This document shows positions 53,719-64,000 of a DNA stretch of 64,000 nt, in pieces (the stretch's first letter is position 1; every line of letters begins with the position of its first letter). Under the pieces are notes generated by a model, which had not been told where the DNA came from, ran no database searches, and worked only from the letters and a program-made list of their open reading frames with translations. Origin of the DNA: Macrocystis pyrifera (taxonomy: Eukaryota; Sar; Phaeophyceae; Laminariales; Laminariaceae); NCBI GenBank assembly GCA_031763025.1, contig JASSKH010000016.1:5814054-5878053 (forward strand). Direction: 5' to 3'. Both the position numbers and the translations under genes were made by a program.

Positions 53719-54015
53719 AGAAAACGCTATACCTTGACAGAAATCGTCATATCACTTGGGTTTGGTGTGCCCTGATCACCTTGTTTGACTTCTTTGTACC
53801 ATAAACTGGCAAAAATACAATGGTGTATCGTTTTTGGTCGTTTTTGCGACTTGGACGGACGGACATGGGTGTTTGGCTATAAAACAGTATGCCTTGACAA
53901 AAAACGTCATCTGAGTTGGTGTACCCTGATTTCCTAGTGTTCATGTTTTGTACCGTGAACTGGCGAAAAAAAAATCACTGGCGTACCGTTTTTTTTGTCA
54001 TTTTGTCCGTTGGGA
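53719..54015 (+). repeat. Tandem duplication, unit about 150 bp
   Basis: Units 53719-53879 and 53880-54015 share GCCTTGACA-AAAACGTCAT, GGTGTACCCTGAT, TTTGTACCGTGAACTGGC and TCGTTTTTGGTCG-like blocks. Confidence 0.65.
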
Positions 54016-54223
54016 CAAGTTGTTACTTTTGCTTCTAGATACTCTAGGTATACGACCAGAAATAATACGTAACACAAAACCAACACCATCTCCACCACCA
54101 CATGGTTACCAGGACTGATATTAATCCGTACTTACAGGTAGTGCTGCTATTAATAGTGGTACGTTTCACGTGATACTACTGTGTACCTGGAATAATACGT
54201 ATCAGGCGTATATTTCACCATAC

Positions 54224-54454
<231 letters not shown>

Positions 54455-54604
54455 GCTTGCATTCTGACAAAATATCACCATACGTATCATATTATATACC
54501 TGGTATATGACATGGCATTATCTTTTTTCTGTCAATTAAATGACACGTCTACGAAAAATGTTACTCCGGTTTATTTTCATTCCGAGTAACCGTGTTTTTG
54601 ACGT

Positions 54605-54950
54605 GTCGGATCCACGAGCCGGAAGCGCAGGTCCGACCCGCGGGCCTGCAGAAAACAACTCGCGGGTCATGTTGGCCCGATCCGCGAGTGACCCGTTTCT
54701 CGTGGGTTATGACATGACCCGACCCGTGAGTTTTCCATCGCCTCTTGACCCGACCCGACCCGTGACATTTGAAAAAATCTTGACCCGACCCGATCCGCCG
54801 ACCCGTGAGACTAGGTAAAGTATCGACCCGACCTGACCCAACCCGCGTTACTTGAAAACTTCTTGACCCCGACTCGACCCGACCGGTGATATTTTGAACA
54901 TTTCCTGATCCGACCCGCGGGTCGGGTCATGACCCGTGTTCAGCCCTGGT
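54605..54950. repeat. Degenerate GACCCGACCCG minisatellite
   Basis: About eight units of roughly 40-45 bp, each with TTGACCCGACCCG, then (G/C)GTGA(C/G)(A/T)TTT-like AT-rich sequence. The GC block inside PIF-like element 3 (46.48-46.63 kb) has similar wording (CCCGTGACATATTCGAATCG). Confidence 0.65.
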
Positions 54951-54959
54951 CAAGACCAC

Positions 54960-57930
54960 TGTCCTAAATACGAGAACCGTTTTCATCTTGTAATTTTCAT
55001 CTTAACGGTCCTTGTACTTCGGTATAGAGTGGCATAGAATTGCACGATTGTCCGGAGCAGAAAGCACTTATTACCAAGTGGTTCGGAGGTACACAAGCGC
55101 GTGAACCCAACCGAGGCGCTAACGTTACCCATAATAACCCTGACCCCAACCCCTATAGCTAAAAACCGGGCCGTTTTTTTTTTCCGCATCGAGCGAGAAA
55201 ATCCTTTAAACTGCGGACCACGATTCGGCTTCCTGCCTAACTAGAGGGGGGGGGGGGGTAAAAAAACACCAGAAACATTCCTTCCGAACACGTTGTGAGA
55301 ATTGCTGTCTGATTTATCGTTGGCACGGGAACAGTTCTTGAAACCGCCGAGTCGTCGGCACCGATTCCCGGTGAAATAATAGCCCACCTGTCGAGAGTGC
55401 AAGCCTTCTACGTTCTGCGTACACAGAAACGATACATATAGAATGATGCCATGCACAGACAAGACTACAAACACATACGTACGTGCGAAAAAAAAGTATG
55501 CCGTGCCCGCCAGGTCTGATTGGTTGGCGTGTTCTACGAAGAAAGCTAAGGGGCAAAAAAAAAAACGCCTTCCACGTGGTGCAAACCGAAACAACGCCAA
55601 CAAGGTTTACTCCTGTATGTATGAATACCGGGGATTAAGGATCCGGAGCCTGGTACGTACGTATCTGCGACTGTTTTTTAGGTCGAAACTTGCCAACCTT
55701 ACTCGTACATCTTCGCTGGCCTTGTTCCTATAAATCGCAGGTACATATTGCTCAACACTGGCCGCCAAATTGTCCGTGCCAGTATAAAATGACATAATAC
55801 CATCAACGTTTCCGCAAAAGTTTCTGGGTACCGCTTGCTCAATGACAAAATAACAAAGTTTTCGCAAATGTTTCTGTGTACTTCTTGCTGGAAGACGAGA
55901 TAAATATGTGAACGTACATGGTACAACTATAGACGACGAGTACACACTGGCCGGTGGCGACCTCTACGACGAGTGCATATTCCCTACTGGCCGGCTGCAT
56001 TACTAGAGCAGCAGCACCGCCATTAATCAAGGTCCACCACACGCGCATACATACGCAAGAGCAAAAGGCTATTCATCGCGAACTCAGGGCGCTTGCTCTC
56101 GGTCGAGGCCTCGGGGGAGATAACGTAAAATCGCAAGCGCTGGATGGCCACGTCAACGACAGGTCGGCTTGTGTTTACTCGGGGTGTTAAACAAAAAAAT
56201 AGCAACACAAAAAGCTCACACTCCAGACTCACGATGTGGCACCAGCGCCAAAAATCTTGGCGCAACACGTGCTGACCAACCCCGGATGGTCCCGCAGCAA
56301 AACATAACCGCACCAAATAAGTTCAGGCGAGAAAAACTTTCAAGTGCCTTGCCCGCCTTCCTCGCGAGTTTTCGTTCCACCAAACTCCCCGCCCAACCCC
56401 CGCTCCCATTCTTTATAACCCTCATGCTCGTACTAAAAAAAGTGTCCCGTACTGGTTCCAAGTAGTATGTCAACAAAAAATGGTTGCAGTTTTTGTGGGG
56501 ATAAGACAATATGCAACCTTCTATACTCGTACATCTCTTCGGCGTGCATATCATACAGCACAACTAAACATGTACAATGTGTTACCTCATTAAATAAAAG
56601 ACATATCGTGCATTCCAGTTTGAGATCCATCTACACAGCCAAAGGCAGCGCAGAGCGATTTGATACTCCGTTTTAGCCCTTAAAGACCCTTGCATGGCTG
56701 CAAAAAATGTTCCATAAAAATTCCAACCGTTTGGTCCTCAACAAAGGTGCAGTTTTTAAGGGGGTTAGGAGCGATCCCCTCGCCCCTCCCGCCGGTCTAT
56801 GGTCCTACGACTACGGCCATGTACGACAATGAGTACACCCCCCCCCCCTCCCCTCCCCGCACCCCGCCTGCCAGCACACTGTTGTAACCCGAACGAGGCG
56901 TGCGTGGGAGCAAAATACAAACAAGCGTTTAGGTGGCAGCACATCCAACATTAATGCGACTCGGACAGAAAGGAAGCAGAACAGCATTTCTACTACTTCT
57001 ACAAGTACTACTACTGCTGCTGTAGTGTCGGCTACCATATACCCCGCCGGTCGAAATTAAAAAAAAGAACAAGCACGTTTAGGTCGCAGCACACCTAATA
57101 ACAATGCGACCCCGACGTAGCAAACACAACAGCACTGACCGCTACTACTGCTGCCTAGTATATCTGCTACCATTGACCCCCGCCGATCGAGATTCTCCAG
57201 GAAAACACCCACATGTGGGCAGCATCGCGATCCCTGAGATACACACAAAGGAGGTACAAACCTAACTGTACTACCGTCGATTAGCCGCGATCTTGTCGAC
57301 CTCAAAGTGTCAATTATGCCTCCCCCCCCCCTCCGACAACAACTTACGATACACCGACATATATACGAGCCATTCATATGCGTACTTCGGAACCTGGTAC
57401 ACCTCAACGGCAAAACATCTCCATTTGACACGAGTGTAAAACAGCGCCTATCTGGCTCACACACTAACGGAATCACGGTTCGGGACGAAAGGACGAAAAA
57501 AAAAAAAAAAAAAAAGTCTACCCCCTCCCCCCCCCCCCCCCCCCCCCGGTACTCACCACTCCCTCCGGCTCGATGAATTCTTATGGAATTGCATCCACGC
57601 TTCGGGGAAAAGACCGCTTGGAACAAAAATGCTGGATACCTTTTTGCAGTGGTAAATGGGCCTCATAACTTTGTCCCACACCACCCGGGGGAGGGGGGGG
57701 CGTTGACCGCGTCAGAAGAGGCTGGGATCCCGCCACCACAACTCGCATAAAACGTACAAAAAAAACAGCTGTCCGCAAAAGCTCCATCAAGGCCAGACCA
57801 ACAAAAATCGCTGTTTGAAGCCGAGAGCTCCTAATATCAAAAGGGAGGGAAAAACGCGTATGTAGCAGCTCTAGGTCATTTTACAAAAACGACGGCAGAC
57901 ATCGCGCTAACACCACACCAAAAAACCTAC
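54960..57930. other. Non-genic region
   Basis: G run at 55243-55256, A run at 57497-57515, C runs at 57312-57330 and 57524-57547. A C-tailed LINE terminus lies at 56.79-56.85 kb. AGGTCGCAGCACACCTAATA-like sequence occurs twice (56.93 and 57.07 kb, about 130 bp apart), an imperfect tandem duplication. No gene is supported. Confidence 0.45.
56785..56850 (+). mobile_element. C-tailed LINE terminus, subfamily 2
   Basis: GGTCTATGGTCCTACGACTA, CGGCCATGTACGACAATGAG and TACACCCCCCCCCC. The clearest statement of this 3' end on the + strand. Confidence 0.65.
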
Positions 57931-57939
57931 GGAGGAGCC

Positions 57940-58190
57940 ACATATGATACCTCAAAACCTGCAGATAACGCACACACCCCTCGCTCGAATATCGCAGCCA
58001 CTCTTTCTCGACAGCGGGAACAGCGCAGACGCCGAGCGATGGATCGTCGGGAAAAATATCGTCTAGATCTTTCCAAGGCCGCCATATTCGTAATATTGTA
58101 GGTGCGATTCCCTCGATTAGGATAAAATCGCCCCCGAAATTCGGCGCTGGGGGTGTTCCATCTTATCACCCGTGTTATGTACCTGGTACA
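57940..58190. mobile_element. TA-flanked 240 bp TIR element, copy 3
   Basis: GATAACGCACACACCCCTCG at the left, CTGGGGGTGTTCCATCTTAT and CACCCGTGTTATG at the right; centre has CGCCGAGCGATGGATCGTC, shared with 59.85 kb. Outer ends diverged. Confidence 0.55.
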
Positions 58191-58285
58191 CCAGTGTACC
58201 GTATGCAGCGCGCATCAAGCCCGCACGCACGCGCGTTCGTCACTCGCCAACGAAACACGTATCTCGCGGGGGTGTGGCGGCTGTC

Positions 58286-58330
58286 GCATTCACGGCACAC
58301 CACCACCACCACTACCACTACCACCAAAAC
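58286..58330. repeat. (CAC)n microsatellite
   Basis: CACCACCACCACCACTACCA-type tract of about 40 bp, 100 bp past the end of the unrecognised exon. Confidence 0.7.
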
Positions 58331-58435
58331 GTACCGAACATCTATGCAGCGCGTGTCAAGCACGCGCGCGCCTGATACATACCCGTCACACCAAAGCACA
58401 CCTCCCTCATGGCGCGGTCGGTGGTGGTCGGTGTG

Positions 58436-58865
58436 CTATCGTACTCCGCTGCCTGCACATTGATCCCTCTCAATCTTGTCCAGCTTCTGCTGGAGCCTTT
58501 CCACGATCATAGCCTCCGCCTCGCGCGAGATCTCCTCAGTTACCTGTACCTCGGTCTGTCGTCTCGGGCCGTACTTCGATCTCACTATCTCCCCCCGTAT
58601 TGGATGCCTCCAGTCCCTAGGATTTTCAACGTGATGCCGACGTAACGGCGCATGTCGCATGTCCTTCACTGTCGCCAGCATGGTCGTGCTCAAGACCTGC
58701 GCCGCGTCGTTCGTGGGCGCGACAAACTGAGCCACGCGCGACGCCTGCGCTGGGTCGGTGATATTCTCGTACCGGAGGCAGGTGGTGAAGCCGGGCCCCA
58801 GCTCTTGGAACGTCGAGTCGACCACCGCCGCGTTCGTGATGAGGACTCGGGCTTCCTTCATAACC
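58436..58865 (-). CDS. Probable terminal exon, unrecognised protein
   Basis: The minus strand has a coherent 142-codon coding stretch with strong third-position G/C: VMKEARVLITNAAVVDSTFQ, ELGPGFTTCLRYENITDP, ASRVAQFVAPTND, VENPRDWRHPIRGEIVRSK, and a charged helix EISREAEAMIVERLQQKLDK to a TAG at 58436. The acceptor is CTTAACTCCCAG at 58866, after a C/T-rich tract. An ATG 20 bp inside that tract (MSLLTPRV) offers an alternative start of a single-exon gene. An internal CAG|GTAACT at 58544 would fit a splice donor in phase 0. I do not recognise the family; no membrane segment is seen. Confidence 0.55.
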
Positions 58866-59756
58866 CTGGGAGTTAAGAGAGACATGGCGAAGGAGGGGGG
58901 GGGGGGAGAGGGGGAGGGGGATGGCAAGAGGGGGGTACGTGCGGTCGGCTATCGACGTTCGGATTTACGCATCCGAAAAAAAACGTGCAGGGTCCCGAGG
59001 TTTCAAGGTCAGTACCGTACACGAAAAATAGCCACTTCGAGCTATCAGCCTCGGCAACGGGTATCAATAGCAACACCGCGGTCAACACCTTGTTAGATTT
59101 GCACCCACGTTCCGACAACCGAATGTCGGAACACTAGAGCAAAACAGGGTTGGGCCAGAGAGTCTGATGGGAGTGTCACTCATTTCGCCATCCACCGAGA
59201 GGGTAGTCCGACAGCGGCTACACATAACACGGTGCCGTTGTTTCTCGGGATGGGAGCGTATTTCACTGCCGCTATTTCTGCCTCTCTTTGGAGACACCTC
59301 TCACCGCGGCCGCGGCCGCAATCGTGGTCAGCGCACACAGCGCAGCATCCCATTCCAGTGAAGATAGGATCTAGACGATCTACGGTACCTCGTGATCTGC
59401 CCAATGAGCGAAATTATTGCAACATAGCTACGCAAGCACTACAGGAAGGACAGGAAAAGAAAAACTTACATGACTTAAGGTCGGAGTGGATAATTACGAG
59501 AAGGATCAGGATAAGCGGGAGCCTCAGGAGGTATTACCATGAACCCACGGCAGTGCGGTGCTGCTATATGTACATCATTGCTGCGGAACTGCTACTTTGA
59601 TATGTGCGATATCCACGAGCGTGAAGCCAACTGTGCTGCATCACATCGTACGCATCCGCCATTCAGCAGTACCTGGTCGGTTTTCTTGTTGGAGTTGACG
59701 TTTTTGATTTCCCTCCTCCCACCCTTCCGTAATTTTCACGCTTAACGGATGGGTTA

Positions 59757-59995
59757 CCGTACAACACGTACGATAACACGATAACACGCCCCCTCCGAGG
59801 AATTTCGGAACTGATTTTTCTCTTCAACGGGAAAAAGGTGCAAACGCCGAGCGATGTGTCTACACACATGGGAAGATCTCGTCGATTTATTCCCGAAGAC
59901 ATCGTTTTGGTTGTGTGTGCTCCCCTTGCTGTAGAGAAACTCGAATCGGAAATCCGCCCAATGGGGTGTGGTATTCCATCACACGTCTGATACGG
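59757..59995. mobile_element. TA-flanked 240 bp TIR element, copy 4
   Basis: Left end CCGTACAACACGTACGATAA and ACGATAACACGCCCCCTCC after a TA; right end GGGTGTGGTATTCCATCACA, CGTCTGATACGG. Centre: CGAGCGATGTGTCTAC, GTAGAGAAACTCGAATCGG. Confidence 0.65.
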
Positions 59996-60454
59996 CAACC
60001 CTTCCAGAACTGCACTGTACAGCAACACATCTCCCACTCAAATTTCAAGCATTCTGTCCCCGAAAGTGGAGTGTAGTTCTAACGCGAGAAAGGGTGTATG
60101 CGACTTGGGGCCTTGGCAGCATAGGCGGGGTCAGTCTTCGCCTTTTTTACGAAGGCGTGTGTGGAGAGGCGCGCGGCGGGCGGGGACAGGGGACAGGGGG
60201 TATGCACCTGTATCCCTTCCCTCTTTCCCTCTCCGGGTCAGAGATGAAAGAGCGCCAGTGAACGTCTGCAGCTGCTGTACGGCCGGCACTTGTGACCAGG
60301 CCTTAAGAGAGTTTATATATAGATTTTTATATATATATATTTCTCTGAGCGTGCTCGGTTGGTATATCCCTGGCATCTCAGAGCTCCCACTTGGACACCG
60401 CTTCCTTCTATTACTTGCCAGCGAAAGCCTTTTTTTTTTCCTTTTCTTCTTTTG

Positions 60455-60930
60455 TTTTGTGCGCGTGCGTGTACGCAGAGCATTGCATCGCGGGCGATCC
60501 CGGCGCCGTCGCGGGTGTCAGCGGGTGCTGGTGGCGTCGCGTGTCCATCGAGACACGAGAGAAGTATGAATGGGCTCTGCCCGGCCGCCTGGTGTGGGTT
60601 CGGTTATAATATGTACGAGTCTGTAAGGGTCGTTTTGGTCTGCAAACACAACTTCAAGCGGTGCATATTTTTGCGACCAAGCTGAAGTTCACAGAAAGAG
60701 CTCCGAAGTCTGAGCATCAACATTGTCGAGCGGACCAACGAGGGCCGCCGTGAGCACCGGGCTTCACGCGAGGCGGGCGACGGGGTTCACTGGGGCAGAG
60801 AGGGAGGAACGCTTTACCCGGACCGAATCGGTGACGAGGCTGAGAGAGCTCTGCTGTTCGATCTAAATTTTTGACCGGTGCAAGGTGTTCCAATTAGGCC
60901 GAAAAAAATTACACGACAGGGTACGGGGAT
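60455..60930 (-). repeat. Dispersed repeat, inverted partner of 53.04-53.58 kb
   Basis: Reverse complement of the 53 kb copy (see there), about 80 percent identical by eye, 6.9 kb apart. Neither copy has a convincing frame. Confidence 0.75.
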
Positions 60931-62454
60931 TTTTTTCTTTCTGAGATTTCCGTTTCCATTTTCTTCATTGCCTTGTTTTTCGGTGCTGTGCCGTGCGTGC
61001 TTTCTCGTTCGTATTTATGATCGAAAGAAGAAAATAAGTACCCTACCTGGGGTATGTACGTACGTACATGCATGCGGCGTTCGGGTTGCTTTCCTGGATG
61101 GAGTATGGAACTCTTGGCAATAGCAAATCGCCTGTCTGCATCTAGTTGTTTGGGCCGTCTTTTCCGTTCCGTTGCTGGTCATGAGCGAGCGTAGCGGGCG
61201 GAACGGCCCGCTGCGCGAAGCGCTTGTACGTACCTACCTATGTATATGTGTGTGCCGCCGGTATTTCTGGCCATACCTCAAGACAGGTACGCACCTACGC
61301 CATATACATGTAAGGCCAGCATTTTCTACCAGACCTTACAAGAGGTGTACGTACCGTATACAAGGGTGAGTATGGGGTTAGTCGACCTGAAGGGGGTATA
61401 CTCGATACCATGATCTACTGACTACAGGTAGCGAGTTCGTTGCGTACAAACACTTGACACGATATAGATTTTTGGTAGATCACCATGGAGCACCTGTACC
61501 GTACATATGAAATGCACGCGCGACTCACGTATCACACGCAGCACACAAAGTCGAGTTTCGAGATGGTTTCGCCCTCACAGCCAGCCGAGAGTACCACTCT
61601 GGGCGGAAGTATAAGGAGCGCTTATACAGAAATATGAGTACCCAACAATCCTTGTATTTCCGTCCAAAGGGGTATTGACTTTTTTTTTTGTTCAAAAAAC
61701 AGTTTTATGAGGCACGGGCGGAGACGCTGTTGAGTGTCAAGTTGAAGCTGCGACATGACCCGTAAACGGTTGCCATCAGAGGTCATGTATCGAAGGAGAT
61801 CTTCAAAAATCTCACAATATTCTGGCAAGGCAAAAAACTACGGATGCAGGGCTGAGAGTTGGCTGACTGTACAAGATAAGCCACGCATTACTGTAGTTAA
61901 AAGTTGGCTGATAGGTGTTAAAGCAGTAGTCAGTTGTGCGAGGCATTTAACGCAGTTTTGAGTCTTCATTTTCTGACTGGCGCTTTAGCGGCTCGAATCG
62001 TGTGGACTTGAACCCTAGTTATAATAGTTGGCTTACGTTGCCACCCAACTACTGTAGCACTTACAGGTATATCTGGCGTACGTCGCCTGCCAAGTCACAG
62101 CCCTACGTATAGACAATATTTTTCAAGGCCAAACGTTGGGTCGAGTTCCCAAGCATCATCGGCGTACTGGATTCGGAGCGGCGAGGTTCCGCGTCCTTGA
62201 GACACTTGAGTCGGCCAAATCAACGAGGGGCGGGGCATAGTTGACGAACGCAGGACGGAAATGGCAGACAAAGTAGCAAGGTACCAGGCGGACTAGCAGG
62301 GAGAACCTGGCTATGTTACTCGTACCACAAACTGCTGCCGCTACCTGGAGGGTGCTTCGCGCTTTGGTTTGCCTGTTATATTCCCTTGGTTCTTAGTCTT
62401 ACTCTGCTTACAAGTAGTGGCGTTTTGTTCTCTTTCTTTTTTTTCCAGCTCGTT
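60931..62454. other. Non-genic region
   Basis: Simple GTAC-rich patches near 61.06 and 61.23 kb (TACGTACGTACATGCATGC). On the minus strand near 62.02 kb GGGTTCAAGTCC, a B-box-like motif, occurs without a matching tRNA fold. No gene is supported. Confidence 0.45.
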
Positions 62455-62947
62455 TTTTTCAAGTGTCTGCCATATCCCCTGCGGGGGGCACGACAGTTTT
62501 TTCTTCCACTTTTTCTTTTTTTTCTTTCGATTTGTCTTCTTTGCTTTGGTTTTTCTTAGTTTTCGTTCGTTTCCCTATTGCATAGAATGTGTATATCGTG
62601 CCTGTCGTGTCTGCCATATCCCCTGCGGGGGGCACGACAGTTTTTTCTTCCACTTTTTCTTTTTTTCTTTCGATTTGTCTTCTTTGCTTTGGTTTTTCTT
62701 AGTTTTCGTTCGTTTCCCTATTGCATAGAATGTGTATATCGTGCCTGTCGTATCCAGTATGAACATGGCATTGCATTGTCTATTGTGCTTACTGCATCCG
62801 TGGCAACGTAGTATCTCTGTGGCGTAGCTTTGTGACCACAGAACTTGTGCTTGTATTTCTCTAGGATTGAAGAATCTGCACGGACACTGGTTGTGCTGGA
62901 TGTCGACGGGTAGAAAGAACGGTTTAATGTGAAGAACTCACACACAG
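62455..62947 (+). repeat. Dispersed repeat C, long copy with internal duplication
   Basis: A 143 bp tandem duplication (62465-62607, 62608-62748; TGTCTGCCATATCCCCTGCG to GTATATCGTGCCTGTCG) is followed by CATGGCATTGCATTGTCTAT, then the core GTGACCACAGAACTTGTGC, GAAGAATCTGCACGGACAC, GGATGTCGACGGGTAG and the end TTTAATGTGAAGAACTCACA. The minus-strand copy at 24.18-24.50 kb has a single version of the first part. Confidence 0.75.
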
Positions 62948-64000
62948 AGAGAAACATTTCATGACAAGTGCACAACTTTTTTTGAGCAGTGGCCAAAATC
63001 GGGTACCAGGTATACTCGACGCCTTTGTGGCCAAAATCGGGTCCCTTTACTGTTTCAGTGACCGCGACGGCCCCAGGACGCCATTTCATTGGCCAACGCC
63101 GGCCTCCACCCGATGCTGGCCACATTTGCGCCGGGTATGCCCGATTGTGGCTTCTTGCCCCCCAAGAGGTACCCGATTGTGGTACCCATCAACTCGAAAA
63201 TTGCCAGACTTCGACCACAACGACCAACCACCCACCTCGGGGTCCATGCCTCTATGCTTCTCGTCTCGACGAAGACGGGCAATAACCATCTGCGTGATGT
63301 CCATGATTAGGTTCATTCTAGACTAGTTCATTCGTTCTCTCATTCGCTTTCTCTCTGCTGTATAGTGCTGTTGTACCAACCACACACAAACCACCGCTCT
63401 CCCCCACTCCCTCTCATCTCCTATCTCAGACCAAAGTTAGTACAGCCCTCTTTCCCCTTCTCCCGAACCAAAAGCAACCTAAGCACAGCAGTAGTGGTAG
63501 TGACAGATCATGGGCGACTCTATCAACTTCGTGACAAATAAATTGTTACTGTCCAGACACAAAGAGTGGGCATTGCTATGCAACATCTCTTCTTCCTATT
63601 TCCGGCCACGATGGATGTAAGGCAGGGTGTGTCCCACCCTATTTTCAGTACAATGTAATTTTCTTATTTGCGTCCGACCCTCGAGCCTGAAATTTTCGAC
63701 AGTCAATCTCGTACGGGTAAGTAAGTGCTGTCGCGTACTTTGAACTGCTGTAGTCGCCATGCATCTTTCTGACACGCACCGGGTTTTGTTTGGCGCTGTA
63801 CATAGGCAGTATACGTATCTGGAATAAAAACTTTCGTATACGCAACAGGTACTGATATGTTGGAGGACGACGGACGAACCACTCGTTCGTACGAGGGGTA
63901 TGATATGATGAGTCAATTTTGTTGGGAAGGTAAGGTTGCGCATCGTATCGTCAACTATTTTGCAGTGTACCAGAGTTAGTTGCGGTGAAAACGAGGTCGG
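62948..64000. other. Non-genic end of window
   Basis: GTGGCCAAAATCGGGT occurs twice (62988 and 63029) with inverted relatives (ACCCGATTGTGG) near 63.13-63.18 kb. Otherwise short opposing frames, none convincing. Confidence 0.4.

Noticed and set aside
62000-62100. tRNA-like stretch on the minus strand with a GGGTTCAAGTCC box
   Set aside because: A box is about 90 bases away and no acceptor or anticodon stem can be paired.

Overview
The window is nuclear eukaryotic DNA. It has long GT-AG introns, one 19 kb host gene, and very dense repeats: LTR, LINE, SINE and DNA-transposon remains, microsatellites and unusually many poly-C/poly-G runs. There are no operons, rRNA genes or CRISPR arrays. The organism is probably a stramenopile, with a brown alga as best guess. 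Two things point there: the Ty3/gypsy element has integrase and chromodomain sequences like those I know from stramenopile elements, and the kinase architecture is typical of photosynthetic lineages. Assignment below the level of 'protist or alga' is inference.

Layout. 1-11,000 is non-genic: microsatellites, a decayed C-tailed LINE 3' end (2.5-3.2 kb), an inverted-repeat element (4.2 kb), a (TTGATC)n minisatellite (5.7 kb), two abutting TA-flanked MITEs (9.8-10.0 kb) and a fold-back (10.3 kb). 11,095-16,373 is a Ty3/gypsy chromovirus with LTRs that look identical. 16.4-24.6 kb is a repeat graveyard of MITEs, an A-tailed retroposon, a tRNA-derived SINE, C-tailed LINE ends and poly-C tracts. 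24.8-43.9 kb (minus strand) is the one host gene I can assemble: a predicted ACT-domain plus tyrosine-kinase-like (TKL) protein kinase of at least nine exons, of the same architecture as plant STY8/STY17/STY46. Its introns (up to 3.8 kb) hold most of the MITEs and two of the three PIF/Harbinger-like elements. 44-50 kb has another PIF/Harbinger-like element nested in a long palindrome and a gag-like fossil. 50.5-52.1 kb is a three-unit tandem array of about 545 bp. 53-61 kb holds an inverted pair of one dispersed repeat, a long (TTA)n tract, and on the minus strand the probable terminal exon of an unrecognised gene (58.4-58.9 kb). 61-64 kb is again non-genic.

Most striking are: (i) the ACT-TKL kinase split over 19 kb with phase-consistent exon joins; (ii) ten copies of a ~105 bp near-palindromic MITE, each flanked by TA, with nested insertions that reveal empty sites; (iii) LINE 3' ends ending in a shared AATGAGTACRC motif plus a poly-C tail, which explains part of the abundance of C/G homopolymers; (iv) three ~760-870 bp elements with GGGCC-type ends and TTA/TAA target duplications. 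All alignments were made by eye; no database search was run.
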